64,000 nucleotides of DNA from Alphaproteobacteria bacterium US3C007 (GCA_034423775.1 CP139918.1:2852001-2916000), one strand, 5' to 3'. Counted from the stretch's first letter, positions 9,619-19,742 are shown. Made by a program: numbers and translations. Notes: generated from the letters alone by a model not told the origin.

Positions 9619-10806
9619 TTAGCGTTTTAACGAGAGCGTATTCGCTGATTGGTTGATCGTGTTTACAGCGTCTAAAGATCCGGTAACGGCGGCAATAAGC
9701 TTGTTCCATTGGGTAAAGGCGGCCTCGGTAACGTAAACGGTATCTTGATCACGGATGGTGAAATCGCGGGCGATAAAGATGCCTGTAGGCTTTGTTAAAT
9801 CCAAAATATAAACAATTTTAACCTCGCCAGTTAGATCCGAGCGGCCCAAGACATGATTGGCGGTTTTGGCGGCCTCATTGCGAAATACGAAAATGCCCTG
9901 TGGGTCAGAGGTAACGGGCGATAAGCCCCCCACCAAGGCCAAGGCTTCGATTGCCGAGATCGTTTGCGTGGGAAATCCAATACGTGCTTGTGTGCCCGTG
10001 GATCCTAAAGAGGTGAAGGCGCGTGTGTCGGTCTCGACAAGAACTCTATCTCCTGCACGCAGCGGAATATCGGTGTTCGGGTGGTTATAAAGGTCTTGAA
10101 ACCAGACCTTTTCCAAAAGACTTCCGCGTAAGATGGTGATTTGCGCCACCTCGGGTTCGATGGTCACGCCGCCTGCTCGGGCCAGCATGGCACCCAGCGT
10201 TCGCGTTGGGCGCTCGATGGGGTAGATGCCCTGTTGCACCACGGCGCCAATCACCGATACGGTCGCGCCATCTCCCGAGCTGCGGCGCACTTGCACCTGC
10301 GGGTCAGGGGTTTGCACCTGCAAGATTTCCGTTAAATGTTGGCGGATCGAGTCAGGCGAATGCCCAGCTGCTTTGATCCGCCCAGCATAGGGAATGAAAA
10401 TATACCCCTCGCCATCCACCTGTACCTCGTCAAGGATCGTTGAATTGCTGTTTTGGGCTGCCAAAAGACTGCTTTCCACGCTTTCCCAAATCGTCAGGCC
10501 TAATGTATCACCAGGCTGTATCGTATCGGAGCCCAGGATGGCGGCTGATTTGAATTTATTGGAAAAGCCCAAGGCAGAGATACTAGCGGTTTTTCGTGCA
10601 ACGGCGGCGTCAACTTCGACAATAAGATTTTTTTCAGTTGTGTTTAAATCGGCAATAATCTCTGCTCGTGTCGGGCCAACTCTGGGCAATTCGCACGCCA
10701 TAACGCTGCTTAAACAGATAAGCGCCGCGATCTGGCGAGCCAGCCATCTGCGCGATGCGGGTTGAAAGCGATACGACCGTATAAAACCGATAGGTAAGGG
10801 GATCAT
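9619..10806 (-). CDS. Outer-membrane polysaccharide export lipoprotein (Wza/KpsD family)
   Basis: Probably the outer-membrane channel for capsule export. The N terminus has a basic stretch, a hydrophobic segment and a lipobox VMAC (C38), so the mature protein should be a lipoprotein. The polysaccharide export domain (LGSDTIQPGDTLGLTIWES... then VDGEGYIFIPYAGRIKAAG) is followed by SLBB-type repeats (SVIGAVVQQGIYPI; LRAGDRVLVETD). It lacks the long C-terminal region of classical KpsD and is 395 residues long. Its ATG overlaps the kpsS stop by four bases (ATGA), supporting the start and translational coupling. Confidence 0.88.
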   Translation of the reverse strand: MIPLPIGFIRSYRFQPASRRWLARQIAALICLSSVMACELPRVGPTRAEIIADLNTTEKNLIVEVDAAVARKTASISALGFSNKFKSAAILGSDTIQPGDTLGLTIWESVESSLLAAQNSNSTILDEVQVDGEGYIFIPYAGRIKAAGHSPDSIRQHLTEILQVQTPDPQVQVRRSSGDGATVSVIGAVVQQGIYPIERPTRTLGAMLARAGGVTIEPEVAQITILRGSLLEKVWFQDLYNHPNTDIPLRAGDRVLVETDTRAFTSLGSTGTQARIGFPTQTISAIEALALVGGLSPVTSDPQGIFVFRNEAAKTANHVLGRSDLTGEVKIVYILDLTKPTGIFIARDFTIRDQDTVYVTEAAFTQWNKLIAAVTGSLDAVNTINQSANTLSLKR

Positions 10807-12146
10807 TCGGCTGCCACCAATGCAGCTGCGGAGGGTAGGGCTGCTAAACCATCCTGCTTATTATGGGCGATCTCACCCGTTAAATAGGCGGTATAGGGGT
10901 CTAGTGGATGAAACATTTTCTTTGCAAGGCGGGCAATTGCTTGCTGCCGCCCGGCTTTTGAATAAAACCCGCCAGGTATTTGCGATGTCTGTAATAAAAA
11001 GTTTCGAAACGCCTGATAGGCTGGAAGATTTGGCGCTTTTGGGTCTGCAAAAAACGCATCAAGCGATTGCTCGGAGACAAATTTATTTTGATTGTAAATC
11101 GCTTTTCCCAGCGTTTTTACTGGAATACCTCGCCATAAGGCTTGTTGCCCGGCGGTTGAATTGACGGTCACAACGCTGAGTGCGGGATCTAAGACATGCG
11201 CGAGCTTGTCGCCGGGAAGATAGTGAATACGCCTGTTAATATCGAATTTTGCACCTAGTCTTCGCAAATGATACGCAATCTCTGAACGACCGTCTTCCAA
11301 AGGGTGCGCTTTGATCACAAGATGATGATGCGGCGCGGCGTTATTTGCAAAACTTCGAAGAACGAATTCAAGAAAACTGGCGTTCGTTTTGAAGGGAGAG
11401 TGGTTTTGAATTGCGCTGTCATGCTGCAATTGCATCAAAATCAAATGATAGGGATGGGTCCGTAACTTTAAGGTTAAATTTGCCCAGAAACGTGCCGCCA
11501 TTCGCGCTGGCGTAAAAATCAATTGCTTCAGATGAAGCCGAAATTCCTTCCTAATGCTGATCTCTCGATGCGAGGTGAAATTGGGAAATTGATGATTGGC
11601 GCACAGAATGCACCAATGATAGACGGCGCCATAGAAAATATGCTCGCGCATATCCCCCCAATGACAGGGGGCAGGCACGGGATCTGGATTGAGGATCAAG
11701 TGATCTGGAATAACGGCGCTCTGCGCTAAGGACATTAATTTTGAATTTCCATTGCTGCCGTCGCGCTCATAGGTGATCCAATAGGGTCTTAAATAGCCTT
11801 CTTCAAAGATATGAACGTTTATACCTTTGGCATGCGCGGCTTGAATGGCGGTTTTATGGAAGGGGCGCGTGTCGTTATAGATCACAAGATCTGTGATCTG
11901 CTTGTCTCGAATTTGTCGTTGGAAAAACCCGCTCCAGGCCTCAAGCGGCAGCGTGAAAGCCACAAAATTTTGTTTGTTTGCCCAAAAGATTTTATCGCCC
12001 TGATTGAATCCAATTTGGCAGGTGCTGTGGCCATAGCTTTCAAGCGCACCTGCCAGCTGTGAAAAAAAAGGTCCATGCGGCCCTTGTAAAAAAAGAAACA
12101 TACGTTTTTTCTGCAGGTCATTGTTCATGAGCGTGAAATGATCCAT
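10803..12146 (-). CDS. kpsS: Capsular polysaccharide export protein KpsS-like
   Basis: Single-copy KpsC/KpsS-fold protein of 447 residues, expected to add the first Kdo to lysophosphatidylglycerol for capsule anchoring. Family features seen are FLFLQGPHGPFFSQLA near the N terminus, IFEEGYLRPYWITYE, VIKAHPLEDGR and the VTVNSTAGQQALWRGIPVKTLG block. It is the first gene of the capsule-export operon and diverges from riboflavin synthase. The start could be the first ATG or the one at residue 7. No KpsM/KpsT transporter or synthesis genes are in this window, so the capsule system must be completed elsewhere. Confidence 0.88.
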   Translation of the reverse strand: MDHFTLMNNDLQKKRMFLFLQGPHGPFFSQLAGALESYGHSTCQIGFNQGDKIFWANKQNFVAFTLPLEAWSGFFQRQIRDKQITDLVIYNDTRPFHKTAIQAAHAKGINVHIFEEGYLRPYWITYERDGSNGNSKLMSLAQSAVIPDHLILNPDPVPAPCHWGDMREHIFYGAVYHWCILCANHQFPNFTSHREISIRKEFRLHLKQLIFTPARMAARFWANLTLKLRTHPYHLILMQLQHDSAIQNHSPFKTNASFLEFVLRSFANNAAPHHHLVIKAHPLEDGRSEIAYHLRRLGAKFDINRRIHYLPGDKLAHVLDPALSVVTVNSTAGQQALWRGIPVKTLGKAIYNQNKFVSEQSLDAFFADPKAPNLPAYQAFRNFLLQTSQIPGGFYSKAGRQQAIARLAKKMFHPLDPYTAYLTGEIAHNKQDGLAALPSAAALVAAE

Positions 12147-12234
12147 ATCTATGCAAGCTAAGGGCTGTCGCTCAAATGCGCTAATTTTTTGGCATAATTG
12201 CGGCGAAGATAAGAAAATTTGGAGTCACCGAACA

Positions 12235-12852
12235 ATGTTTACTGGGATCATCACAGATATTGGGCAAATTGAACGCGTTGAACAACGCGGCGATATCAGA
12301 GCAAGGTTAAAAACCAGCTATGACCATGAAACGATCGCCCTGGGTGCTTCCATCGCGTGCAATGGGGTGTGCCTGACCGTTGTTGATTTTGGCGACGGCT
12401 GGTTTGATGTTGATATTAGTGCAGAAACGGTTTCAAAAACCAATATTGGGCCGTCTGATACCGCGACAAACAGCAGATCCGCTTGGGTTGAAGGAGGGCG
12501 CGTGAATCTCGAGCGTGCGCTCAAATTGGGCGATGAACTTGGCGGGCATATTGTATCGGGCCATGTTGATGGTATCGCTGAAATCACGGCCATCACCGAG
12601 GATGGCGACAGCACGCGGGTTGAATTTAAAGTGGCGAAAGATCTTGCGCGTTTTATTGCCCCAAAAGGGTCGGTGGCTTTGAACGGCACCTCGCTAACGG
12701 TGAATGAGGTTGGGGATGAAAGCTTCGGCGTCAATTTTATTCCCCACACCAAAACGGTCACAACTTGGGACGACATGGCTGTAGGGGATTTGGTCAACCT
12801 AGAAATAGACACGCTGGCGCGATATGTCGCCCGATTGGCCGAAACGCGTTAA
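12235..12852 (+). CDS. ribE: Riboflavin synthase alpha chain
   Basis: Converts two 6,7-dimethyl-8-ribityllumazines into riboflavin. The protein starts MFTGIITDIGQIE, the invariant family N terminus, with GGAG ten bases upstream, so the longer open frame from 12151 is rejected. Two tandem lumazine-binding repeats are visible, each with a (S/C)xNG(V/T)(C/S)LTV motif (ACNGVCLTVVDFG and ALNGTSLTVNEVG), and SGHVDG lies between. The 205 residues are normal. The usual downstream partners ribBA, ribH and nusB are absent; the next gene is a convergent photolyase homologue that overlaps its stop by four bases. Confidence 0.96.
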   Translation: MFTGIITDIGQIERVEQRGDIRARLKTSYDHETIALGASIACNGVCLTVVDFGDGWFDVDISAETVSKTNIGPSDTATNSRSAWVEGGRVNLERALKLGDELGGHIVSGHVDGIAEITAITEDGDSTRVEFKVAKDLARFIAPKGSVALNGTSLTVNEVGDESFGVNFIPHTKTVTTWDDMAVGDLVNLEIDTLARYVARLAETR

Positions 12853-14075
12853 ATTATCGAGAGCGACGTTAAGATTTTCGGAATTTTTTCTCTAAATTTG
12901 AAGAAGCCTTTTGTGGCATATGGCCAAGAAACAATATCGTACTCGCGCATCACTTGCGTTAACTGAACGCCGTGATTACTCAATAGACGTGTACATTTTT
13001 CAAGCATCTGTGACGTATTCCCTACGGCGGCGTAGGGTGTGACTACTTGCTCTAATTTGTTTTCTAGCGCCCAAGACAAGATCCCCTCGGGGGTGGTCAC
13101 GTCGCAGCAATTGAGCAGGTTGGGTTTCCAACGCTTTGTCGCGGCATCCAAAGCTGCGTTGTTAAATTCAAGCAATTTCGGGCTCGAAACCAGCATAGTG
13201 CCCGCATCAACCGGGCGATAAGCGGCCGATGCGATGCAGTCGCTACGATGAGTGAGATGCGCGATATTTAGATCGTCTGAGTGAAGCAATAACCCAGTTT
13301 TGCGCCCCTCGAGGTAAGGATTGGGAGGGTCTATTATTTTAGGAGCCATCGTGCTCGCGGTGTCGTTCAGCGGCGGCGCGACCTGCGCCAATCCTTTTGG
13401 GACGAACCTGCCATTGGTAAAGCGTTGAATATTTTCGGCGCGCGCCAGATAGGTTTTCCCAACAGAATGTAACCCCACCACCCAGCGCCAGCTCAACGTG
13501 TTTGAGGCAGCATCGCCATCCAGAAGGTGCCGCAAAAAAAAGTCAGCGCCCAATTGCCAGGGCAACTGCAGCGTGTAAACCCAGATTGAGGCAAACCACA
13601 TTCTCGCATGATTGTGCAGATATCCGGTTTCGGCCAGTTCTTTTGCCCATGCATCAAAGCAATCTATCCCGGTTTCGCCCAGGCAGGCGGCCGCCCAACG
13701 ATCGCGCAGGCCTGATTGAGTTTGCAACTCATGGGTTAGGTGATGCACATCGGCGCAGTATTGCATCCAAATATGGGGCCTGCTTTCGAGCCATCCCTTG
13801 AAGTATGTGCGCCAAAAAATCTCATCAATGAACTTTCCCGCCTCGTTGAGAGAATGCGCTGACAGCACTTTCTTCAAAACGTCTTCTTCCGTTATAATGC
13901 GGCGTTTTATATAAGCAGAGAGCTGCGACACATGTTTATGCTGGCCCGCGCCCAGGTCAAAGTTTCGGTTTCTTGTATAGGATGTGCCAGCTTTTGGTAA
14001 AAAAGCGGCCAAAAGCACAAGGGCCTCTTCTCGCGATCCTGAACACACCTGCATTGAAAATTCCGCCGTAACCAT
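12849..14075 (-). CDS. Cryptochrome/photolyase-like FAD-binding protein with apparent swapped domain order
   Basis: Residues about 30-225 match the helical FAD-binding domain of DNA photolyases and cryptochromes: IDEIFWRTYFKGWLESRP (83-100), TGYLHNHARMWFASIW (150-165) and DGDAASNTLSWRWVVG (186-201). In ordinary photolyases an alpha/beta domain precedes this. Here the N terminus is too short for one, and residues about 260-400 instead look alpha/beta-like (GLLLHSDDLN; VVTPYAAVGNTSQMLEKC; WPYATKGFFKFREKIP). That suggests the two domains are in reversed order. Whether it repairs DNA or senses light cannot be read from sequence. The start is uncertain; M8 is an alternative. Confidence 0.78.
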   Translation of the reverse strand: MVTAEFSMQVCSGSREEALVLLAAFLPKAGTSYTRNRNFDLGAGQHKHVSQLSAYIKRRIITEEDVLKKVLSAHSLNEAGKFIDEIFWRTYFKGWLESRPHIWMQYCADVHHLTHELQTQSGLRDRWAAACLGETGIDCFDAWAKELAETGYLHNHARMWFASIWVYTLQLPWQLGADFFLRHLLDGDAASNTLSWRWVVGLHSVGKTYLARAENIQRFTNGRFVPKGLAQVAPPLNDTASTMAPKIIDPPNPYLEGRKTGLLLHSDDLNIAHLTHRSDCIASAAYRPVDAGTMLVSSPKLLEFNNAALDAATKRWKPNLLNCCDVTTPEGILSWALENKLEQVVTPYAAVGNTSQMLEKCTRLLSNHGVQLTQVMREYDIVSWPYATKGFFKFREKIPKILTSLSII

Positions 14076-14319
14076 TCTTGTGAGTTAGTCCTAAAGAGGA
14101 TGATTTCAAGACGATAAAAACAAACGAGTTTTGGTTTTAATTTGAAAAGCATATGAAGCTTAAGAGCGGTAAATTTCACCTAAAAAGCGCGGGTTTTGTC
14201 TAAAACGAACGAGATGCTTGCCTCGGAAGCAGGTTTAATCTGCGTGAGCTATTGCAGAGCGGGGGTTGCAGTACTAAGACTCGTACTAGTCAGATATCCT
14301 TAAGAATAGGCAGGGCAGA

Positions 14320-14946
14320 ATGAAAGATCCAATAGACACATATATGAACAGCTTGGTTCCGATGGTGGTTGAGCAAACCAGCCGCGGCGAGCGCGCCTAT
14401 GATATCTTCTCAAGGCTTTTGAAAGAGCGGATCATTTTTCTCAGTGGTCCCGTCCATGACGGGATGTCCAGCTTGATCGTTGCGCAGTTGCTACATCTAG
14501 AGGCGGAAAACCCTTCTAAAGAGATTAGCATGTATATCAACAGCCCGGGCGGTGTAGTGACCAGTGGATTGTCGATTTACGATACGATGCAATATATCAA
14601 ACCAAAAGTTTCAACGCTTGTGATAGGGCAGGCGGCTTCGATGGGGTCCCTACTGCTTACGGCAGGTGAAAAAGGCATGCGCTTCTCGCTTCCAAATAGT
14701 CGGATTATGGTACACCAACCCTCTGGTGGATATCAGGGGCAAGCCACTGACATCATGATACACGCTGAAGAAACATTGAAGCTTAAAAAACGCCTCAATG
14801 AAATCTATGTCACGCATACCGGGCAGGATCTTGATCAGGTTGAAACCGCGCTCGAGCGCGATAATTTTATGTCTCCTGAAGATGCCAAAGACTGGGGGTT
14901 AATTGACGAAATCGTGACTAATCGCGCGAAAGATGACGCGGAATAG
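14320..14946 (+). CDS. clpP: ATP-dependent Clp protease proteolytic subunit ClpP
   Basis: Serine peptidase that forms the double-ring chamber degrading proteins delivered by ClpX or ClpA in the cytoplasm. The catalytic serine lies in [11 protein letters not shown] (S107), the histidine in [17 protein letters not shown] (H132), and the aspartate in the LERDNFMS region. It is 208 residues, normal length, with GGCAGGG before the ATG. The upstream 243 bases to the divergent photolyase homologue hold its promoter. clpX follows on the same strand after 147 bases. Confidence 0.98.
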   Translation: MKDPIDTYMNSLVPMVVEQTSRGERAYDIFSRLLKERIIFLSGPVHDGMSSLIVAQLLHLEAENPSKEISMYINSPGGVVTSGLSIYDTMQYIKPKVSTLVIGQAASMGSLLLTAGEKGMRFSLPNSRIMVHQPSGGYQGQATDIMIHAEETLKLKKRLNEIYVTHTGQDLDQVETALERDNFMSPEDAKDWGLIDEIVTNRAKDDAE

Positions 14947-15093
14947 GGTTCGGCTTGTGACAGCGCCCGCAAGCGCAGGAGGTTGGAAGCAAAATTTTGG
15001 CATTGTAGAGCCGCCATGCCTAGCTTAAGCTAGCAGGCAGTATATGTAGACGCGTAAAGTTTTTGGGATTTTGAAAATCCAAAAGGGTAGAAC

Positions 15094-16359
15094 ATGGCAT
15101 CAAATTCCGGTGGTGAAAGTAAGAATACTCTTTATTGCAGCTTCTGCGGTAAAAGCCAGCATGAGGTGCGAAAGCTGATCGCTGGGCCGACTGTGTTCAT
15201 TTGTGACGAATGCGTCGAGCTCTGCATGGATATCATCCGCGAGGAAACCAAAAGCTCGGGGTTGAAATCCTCAGAAGGGGTTCCAACGCCGCGCGAAATT
15301 TGCGGCGTTCTTGATGATTACGTGATTGGTCAAAGCATTGCCAAACGTGTCTTATCTGTGGCGGTTCACAACCATTATAAACGTTTGAACCACGCTGCTA
15401 AATCGGGCGATATCGAATTGTCAAAATCCAACATTTTGCTGATCGGGCCAACCGGCTGCGGGAAAACCTTGCTGGCCCAAACCTTGGCACGGATTTTAGA
15501 CGTGCCCTTTACAATGGCGGATGCAACCACGCTGACCGAAGCGGGCTATGTGGGCGAGGATGTTGAAAATATTATTTTGAAGCTTCTGCAAGCTTCTGAA
15601 TATAATGTCGAGCGCGCGCAGCGTGGCATCGTTTATATAGATGAAGTTGATAAAATAACGCGGAAATCTGAAAACCCATCGATCACCCGGGATGTATCGG
15701 GTGAGGGGGTTCAGCAAGCTTTGCTGAAACTTATGGAGGGCACCGTGGCAAGCGTGCCTCCGCAAGGGGGACGAAAGCATCCGCAGCAAGAATTTTTACA
15801 AGTTGATACGACCAATATTTTATTCATTTGTGGTGGCGCTTTTGCCGGTTTGGATAAGATCATTGCACAGCGTGGCAAAGGCAGCGCGATGGGGTTTGGC
15901 GCCGATGTGCGCGATAATGATGAGCGCGGTGTGGGCGAGGTTTTCCAAGATTTAGAACCCGAAGATCTTCTGAAATTTGGCCTTATTCCTGAATTTGTTG
16001 GGCGCCTGCCAGTTTTGGCGACGCTAGAAGATCTGGATCAAGACGCGCTGGTTACGATTTTGACGCAGCCTAAAAATGCGTTGGTGAAGCAATATCAGCG
16101 TTTGTTTGAGCTGGAAGAAACAAATCTGACATTTACCGATGAGGCGCTCGAGGCAATCGCGCAACGGGCGATTAAGCGTAAAACAGGTGCTCGTGGATTG
16201 CGGTCAATTCTGGAAGATATCCTGCTGGATACGATGTTTGACTTGCCAGGCATGGACGAGGTCCAAGAGGTTGTTGTGAATGAAGATTCGGTTAATTCCG
16301 ATGTGGCGCCTTTGATGATTTATTCTGATGCTAAAAAAGAATCAGCTACCGCTGGTTAG
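15094..16359 (+). CDS. clpX: ATP-dependent Clp protease ATP-binding subunit ClpX
   Basis: AAA+ unfoldase that recognises substrates and feeds them to ClpP. The N-terminal zinc-binding domain has CSFC and CDEC pairs within the first 45 residues. The Walker [13 protein letters not shown], the Walker [11 protein letters not shown], the pore-loop region (GYVGEDVE) and the sensor-2 region GARGLRS are all present in 421 residues. GGGTAG lies shortly before the ATG. Confidence 0.98.
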   Translation: MASNSGGESKNTLYCSFCGKSQHEVRKLIAGPTVFICDECVELCMDIIREETKSSGLKSSEGVPTPREICGVLDDYVIGQSIAKRVLSVAVHNHYKRLNHAAKSGDIELSKSNILLIGPTGCGKTLLAQTLARILDVPFTMADATTLTEAGYVGEDVENIILKLLQASEYNVERAQRGIVYIDEVDKITRKSENPSITRDVSGEGVQQALLKLMEGTVASVPPQGGRKHPQQEFLQVDTTNILFICGGAFAGLDKIIAQRGKGSAMGFGADVRDNDERGVGEVFQDLEPEDLLKFGLIPEFVGRLPVLATLEDLDQDALVTILTQPKNALVKQYQRLFELEETNLTFTDEALEAIAQRAIKRKTGARGLRSILEDILLDTMFDLPGMDEVQEVVVNEDSVNSDVAPLMIYSDAKKESATAG

Positions 16360-16458
16360 GGTTGAAGCTAGGGGGGCGTGAATTCGGTTATTTACCTTCA
16401 GGGTGCAACCTTATAGAGCGATAGGGTAAATGAGATTATTTGCGATTTGGAGAGTTTC

Positions 16459-16845
16459 ATGGGTGTTTTGAAAAGCCTGCTAAGGGCGGTTACGTGGTGG
16501 CAGGGTCAAACCTTAAACACGCAGCTGTTTACATGGCGCAAAGGGCTTAAAGTGGGCATGGATGAACAGGGCAATACCTATTACCAAAATGCTGACGATA
16601 GCCGCCGATGGGTTATTTTCAACGGAGAAATCGAAGCCAGTCGGGTTAGCCCTGATTGGCATGGTTGGCTTCATCATACTTGGAACGATCCTCCCAATGT
16701 TGCGCCGTTAAAGCGTAAAACCTGGGAAAAGGCGCATCAAGAAAATTTGACGGGCACGCAATCTGCCTACGCCCCCGCAGGATCCTTACGCCTCCAGTCC
16801 CCCAAGCCCGCACAAGATTATGAAGCGTGGCAACCAGAAGGGTAG
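16459..16845 (+). CDS. NADH:ubiquinone oxidoreductase NDUFA12-family subunit
   Basis: Accessory subunit of respiratory complex I found in alphaproteobacteria and mitochondria. The 128 residues contain the family segments [49 protein letters not shown] and a proline-rich tail ending in YEAWQPEG. The start at 16459 is chosen over a TTG four codons earlier because it is an ATG preceded by GGAGAG. mlaD follows after 14 bases, probably in one transcript. Confidence 0.9.
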   Translation: MGVLKSLLRAVTWWQGQTLNTQLFTWRKGLKVGMDEQGNTYYQNADDSRRWVIFNGEIEASRVSPDWHGWLHHTWNDPPNVAPLKRKTWEKAHQENLTGTQSAYAPAGSLRLQSPKPAQDYEAWQPEG

Positions 16846-16859
16846 CGGAGAGCTTTAGC

Positions 16860-17306
16860 ATGTCTGAAAACCGTCTTGAAATTGCCGTTGGCGGGGTGGT
16901 TTTAGCCCTCGCAGTGGGGTTCGCGGTATTCTTAGCCCAATCAACCGGATTGTCTGGATCATCTTCTTCATATCCGATTTCGGCGTCTTTCCGCTCGGCC
17001 GAGGGGATCAGTGTTGGTACTGACATTCGCCTCGCCGGCGTGAAAATTGGCACGATCAGCGATTTGAAGTTGAATTCCGAAACTTACCGCGCTGAATCTA
17101 TCCTGTCGGTCAGAAATGACGTTCGAATTCCCGATGACAGTGCTTTGGCTGTGGCTTCAGAAGGCCTTTTGGGTGGTAGCTTTATCGAAGTTATCCCCGG
17201 TGCCTCGTTTGATTATTTAGAGGCTGGTGACGAGATTATCGACACGCAAGGCTCGGTTAGCTTAATTCAATTGTTGTTGAAGTTCGTGTCTAGCGGCCAA
17301 AACTGA
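16860..17306 (+). CDS. mlaD: Outer-membrane lipid asymmetry protein MlaD
   Basis: Periplasmic substrate-binding component of the Mla phospholipid transport system, anchored by one N-terminal helix. After MSENRLEIAVGG comes a hydrophobic segment (VVLALAVGFAVFLA), then the MCE domain: YPISASFRSAEGISVGTDIRLAGVKIGTIS, ending in ALAVASEGLLGGSFIEVIPG. At 148 residues it is a short single-MCE protein. ATG at 16860 has GGAGAG upstream; the longer frame from 16827 lacks this. Its stop overlaps the next start (TGATG). Confidence 0.92.
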   Translation: MSENRLEIAVGGVVLALAVGFAVFLAQSTGLSGSSSSYPISASFRSAEGISVGTDIRLAGVKIGTISDLKLNSETYRAESILSVRNDVRIPDDSALAVASEGLLGGSFIEVIPGASFDYLEAGDEIIDTQGSVSLIQLLLKFVSSGQN

Positions 17307-17689
17307 TGCGGTTCGGCTTTTTTGGTTTTTTGATCGGGTTCGCTATTTGCGCCCAGGATGGGCAGGCGCAATCCGCCGTACAAACAGCGGATGGAGCGGT
17401 ACTGCGCGGATTAGATAAAGTCAGCGGCGATATACAAGATTTCCCGCTGCGCGCCGGGTCTTCTATTGAACTTGGCGCGTTGAATGTAGCATTATCCGAA
17501 TGTCGCTATCCGGTCGATAATCCGATGGGCGATGCGTTTGCTTATCTTACAATTTCTGAGGATCCGCTTCAACCGCCAGTATTTATGGGGTGGATGGTGG
17601 CCTCTTCACCGGCATTAAATCCACTGGATCATCGACGTTATGATGTTTGGGTTTTGCGCTGTGCAATGTCTGAAGCGTCTACAGAATAA
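17306..17689 (+). CDS. DUF2155 family secreted protein
   Basis: Small exported protein of 127 residues, of unknown function, conserved in alphaproteobacteria next to mlaD. It has a signal peptide (MRFGFFGFLIGFAICAQDGQAQS) and the DUF2155 core with two likely paired cysteines (SECRYP and VLRCAM) and FMGWMVASSPALNPLDHRRYDVW. It overlaps mlaD by one base and is therefore probably translationally coupled. Its last 52 bases overlap the 3' end of the convergent aat gene. Confidence 0.88.
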   Translation: MRFGFFGFLIGFAICAQDGQAQSAVQTADGAVLRGLDKVSGDIQDFPLRAGSSIELGALNVALSECRYPVDNPMGDAFAYLTISEDPLQPPVFMGWMVASSPALNPLDHRRYDVWVLRCAMSEASTE

Positions 17690-18285
17690 TCTCTATTTAA
17701 AAAATCGCCATTGTTACGCAGGGCATGCTGTAACTTTTTATGATAATCGGCGCGGCTGATTTCGACGGCTCCCAGCGATTGCAAATGCGGCGTTATAAAT
17801 TGAGTGTCAAAAAGCTTAAACCCTGTGTGCTTTAATCGATGTATAAGATAAGCCAGCGCGATTTTTGATCCATCCGTTTGCTTAGAAAACATGCTCTCAC
17901 CAAAAAAGGCAGCTCCGATCGTTAGCCCATAAACACCTCCGGCCATGCTTCCCTTTTGCCAGACTTCCAGGGAATGGGCATGGCCTAATTTGGCCAATTC
18001 GCAATAGAGGTTGAAAATGCGCGTGCTGATCCAAGTTTCGCTGCGCTCAGCGCAGGCTTGCATCACGTCAGGAAACGCTGAATTGATCCGAATTTCGTAA
18101 TTTTCCTGACGGATCCTGCGGCCTAAACTACGCGAGATGTGATAATTACCCAGCGGAAATATACCGCGAAACTTTGGATCAACCCAGAATAAATCTGGAT
18201 CATTCCGCCCCTCCGACATTGGAAAAACGCCTTGTCGATAGGCTTGTAACAAGAATTCAGGGGCAAAAGCGTCATTTGCCATCAC
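17638..18285 (-). CDS. aat: Leucyl/phenylalanyl-tRNA--protein transferase
   Basis: Adds Leu or Phe to proteins with N-terminal Lys or Arg, marking them for ClpAP degradation (N-degron pathway). The family landmarks LLQAYRQGVFPM, DLFWVDPKFRGIFPL, WISTRIFNLYCELAKLGHAHSLEVW and GGVYGLTIGAAFFGESMFS are all present in 215 residues. The start is one of two adjacent ATGs. The 3' end converges on DUF2155 with a 52-base coding overlap. Confidence 0.96.
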   Translation of the reverse strand: MMANDAFAPEFLLQAYRQGVFPMSEGRNDPDLFWVDPKFRGIFPLGNYHISRSLGRRIRQENYEIRINSAFPDVMQACAERSETWISTRIFNLYCELAKLGHAHSLEVWQKGSMAGGVYGLTIGAAFFGESMFSKQTDGSKIALAYLIHRLKHTGFKLFDTQFITPHLQSLGAVEISRADYHKKLQHALRNNGDFLNRDYSVDASDIAQRKTQTS

Positions 18286-18389
18286 GCGTATCGCCCCTTA
18301 TTTCAGCGGTCCAAGCCGCATGTCTATGCGGTTAGTTTTTGCCAAAATGAAGGGCGTTTCTATGGAAAATATCCCAAACATTGTTAACT

Positions 18390-19742
18390 CTAGTCAAAAT
18401 CCTGCGATTCCAACCAATCCTCTAGCCAGTGAATATTGTAATCTCCACTCAACACCTCTTGTGCGTTCAGAAGCGCTTCAAAAAGCGGAATGGTTGAATC
18501 GACACCATCAACGATCAATTCAGCCAAGGCGCGGTTTAGGCGCGCCAATGCCTCGGGGCGGTCGCGCCCATGCACGATGAGTTTTCCAATCAAACTATCA
18601 TAATAGGGCGGAATGGAATAGCCAGCGTAGAGCGCGCTATCCATGCGCACGCCCAAGCCGCCAGGGGCATGATAGGCGGTGATTTTACCGGGGCAGGGTG
18701 AAAAGTTGGGCAGTTTTTCAGCGTTGATCCGCACTTCTATCGCGTGCCCATCAATACTTAAGTCTGATTGCGAAAAGCTCATCTCAAGGCCGCTGGCAAC
18801 GCGAATTTGTTCGCGCACCAGATCCACGCCAAAAATTGCCTCTGTAACCGGATGTTCAACTTGCAAACGCGTGTTCATTTCGATGAAGTAAAAGGCGCCA
18901 TTTTCGTATAAAAATTCAATAGTTCCAGCGCCAATATAATTGATCTTAGCAACGGCGTCGGCGCATACTTTTCCGATTGCGGCGCGTTCTTCAGCTGAGA
19001 TAGAGGGGCCCGGGGCCTCTTCGAATACTTTTTGATGTCGGCGCTGCAACGAGCAATCTCTTTCACCAAGGTGAACCGCTTTGCCTTTTCCGTCGCCAAA
19101 TACTTGAATTTCAATATGGCGCGGAGTCGTAAGATATTTTTCTATGTAAACTTCATCATTGCCAAAAGCCGCCTTGCCTTCTGCGCGTGCGGTCATAAAT
19201 GCCTGTTCCATCTCGGCTTCGTTTTGGGCAACTTTCATGCCGCGCCCGCCGCCTCCTGCAGTGGCTTTGATAATCACTGGATAGCCAAATTCTGTACCAA
19301 TGCGATAGGCCTCTTGCAGGGTTGCAACGCCGCCATCTGAACCGGGTACGCAGGGCACGCCAAGGGCTTTCATCGTGTCTTTGGCTGAAATCTTATCGCC
19401 CATGATGCGAATATGCTCTGCGGTTGGGCCAATAAAGGTTAAATCATGATCCTCTACGATTTGAACGAATTGCGCATTTTCCGATAGAAAGCCGTAGCCG
19501 GGGTGAATTGCCTGGGCGCCGGTGATCTCACAGGCTGAGATAATCGCGGGTACGGATAAATAACTTGCGCCACTGCTCGGCGGCCCAATACAAACCGATT
19601 CATCCGCCATTCGCACATGCATCGCATCGCTATCCGCAGTGGAATGCACTGCGACTGATTTTATGCCCATTTCACGGCAGGCTCTTATGACCCGCAGCGC
19701 GATTTCGCCCCGATTTGCAATAAGTACTTTTTCAAACATCAA
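18390..19742 (-). CDS. accC: Acetyl-CoA carboxylase, biotin carboxylase subunit
   Basis: Carboxylates biotin on AccB with ATP and bicarbonate, the first half-reaction of malonyl-CoA synthesis. Present are [20 protein letters not shown], the glycine-rich loop [34 protein letters not shown] and [16 protein letters not shown], in 450 residues. It starts six bases after accB, forming the usual accBC operon. Either of the two leading ATGs may be used. Confidence 0.98.
   Translation of the reverse strand: MMFEKVLIANRGEIALRVIRACREMGIKSVAVHSTADSDAMHVRMADESVCIGPPSSGASYLSVPAIISACEITGAQAIHPGYGFLSENAQFVQIVEDHDLTFIGPTAEHIRIMGDKISAKDTMKALGVPCVPGSDGGVATLQEAYRIGTEFGYPVIIKATAGGGGRGMKVAQNEAEMEQAFMTARAEGKAAFGNDEVYIEKYLTTPRHIEIQVFGDGKGKAVHLGERDCSLQRRHQKVFEEAPGPSISAEERAAIGKVCADAVAKINYIGAGTIEFLYENGAFYFIEMNTRLQVEHPVTEAIFGVDLVREQIRVASGLEMSFSQSDLSIDGHAIEVRINAEKLPNFSPCPGKITAYHAPGGLGVRMDSALYAGYSIPPYYDSLIGKLIVHGRDRPEALARLNRALAELIVDGVDSTIPLFEALLNAQEVLSGDYNIHWLEDWLESQDFD

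Noticed and set aside
12151..12234. Upstream extension of riboflavin synthase
   Set aside because: Riboflavin synthases begin with MFTGI; the extra 28 residues are not family-like and the GGAG site is before 12235.
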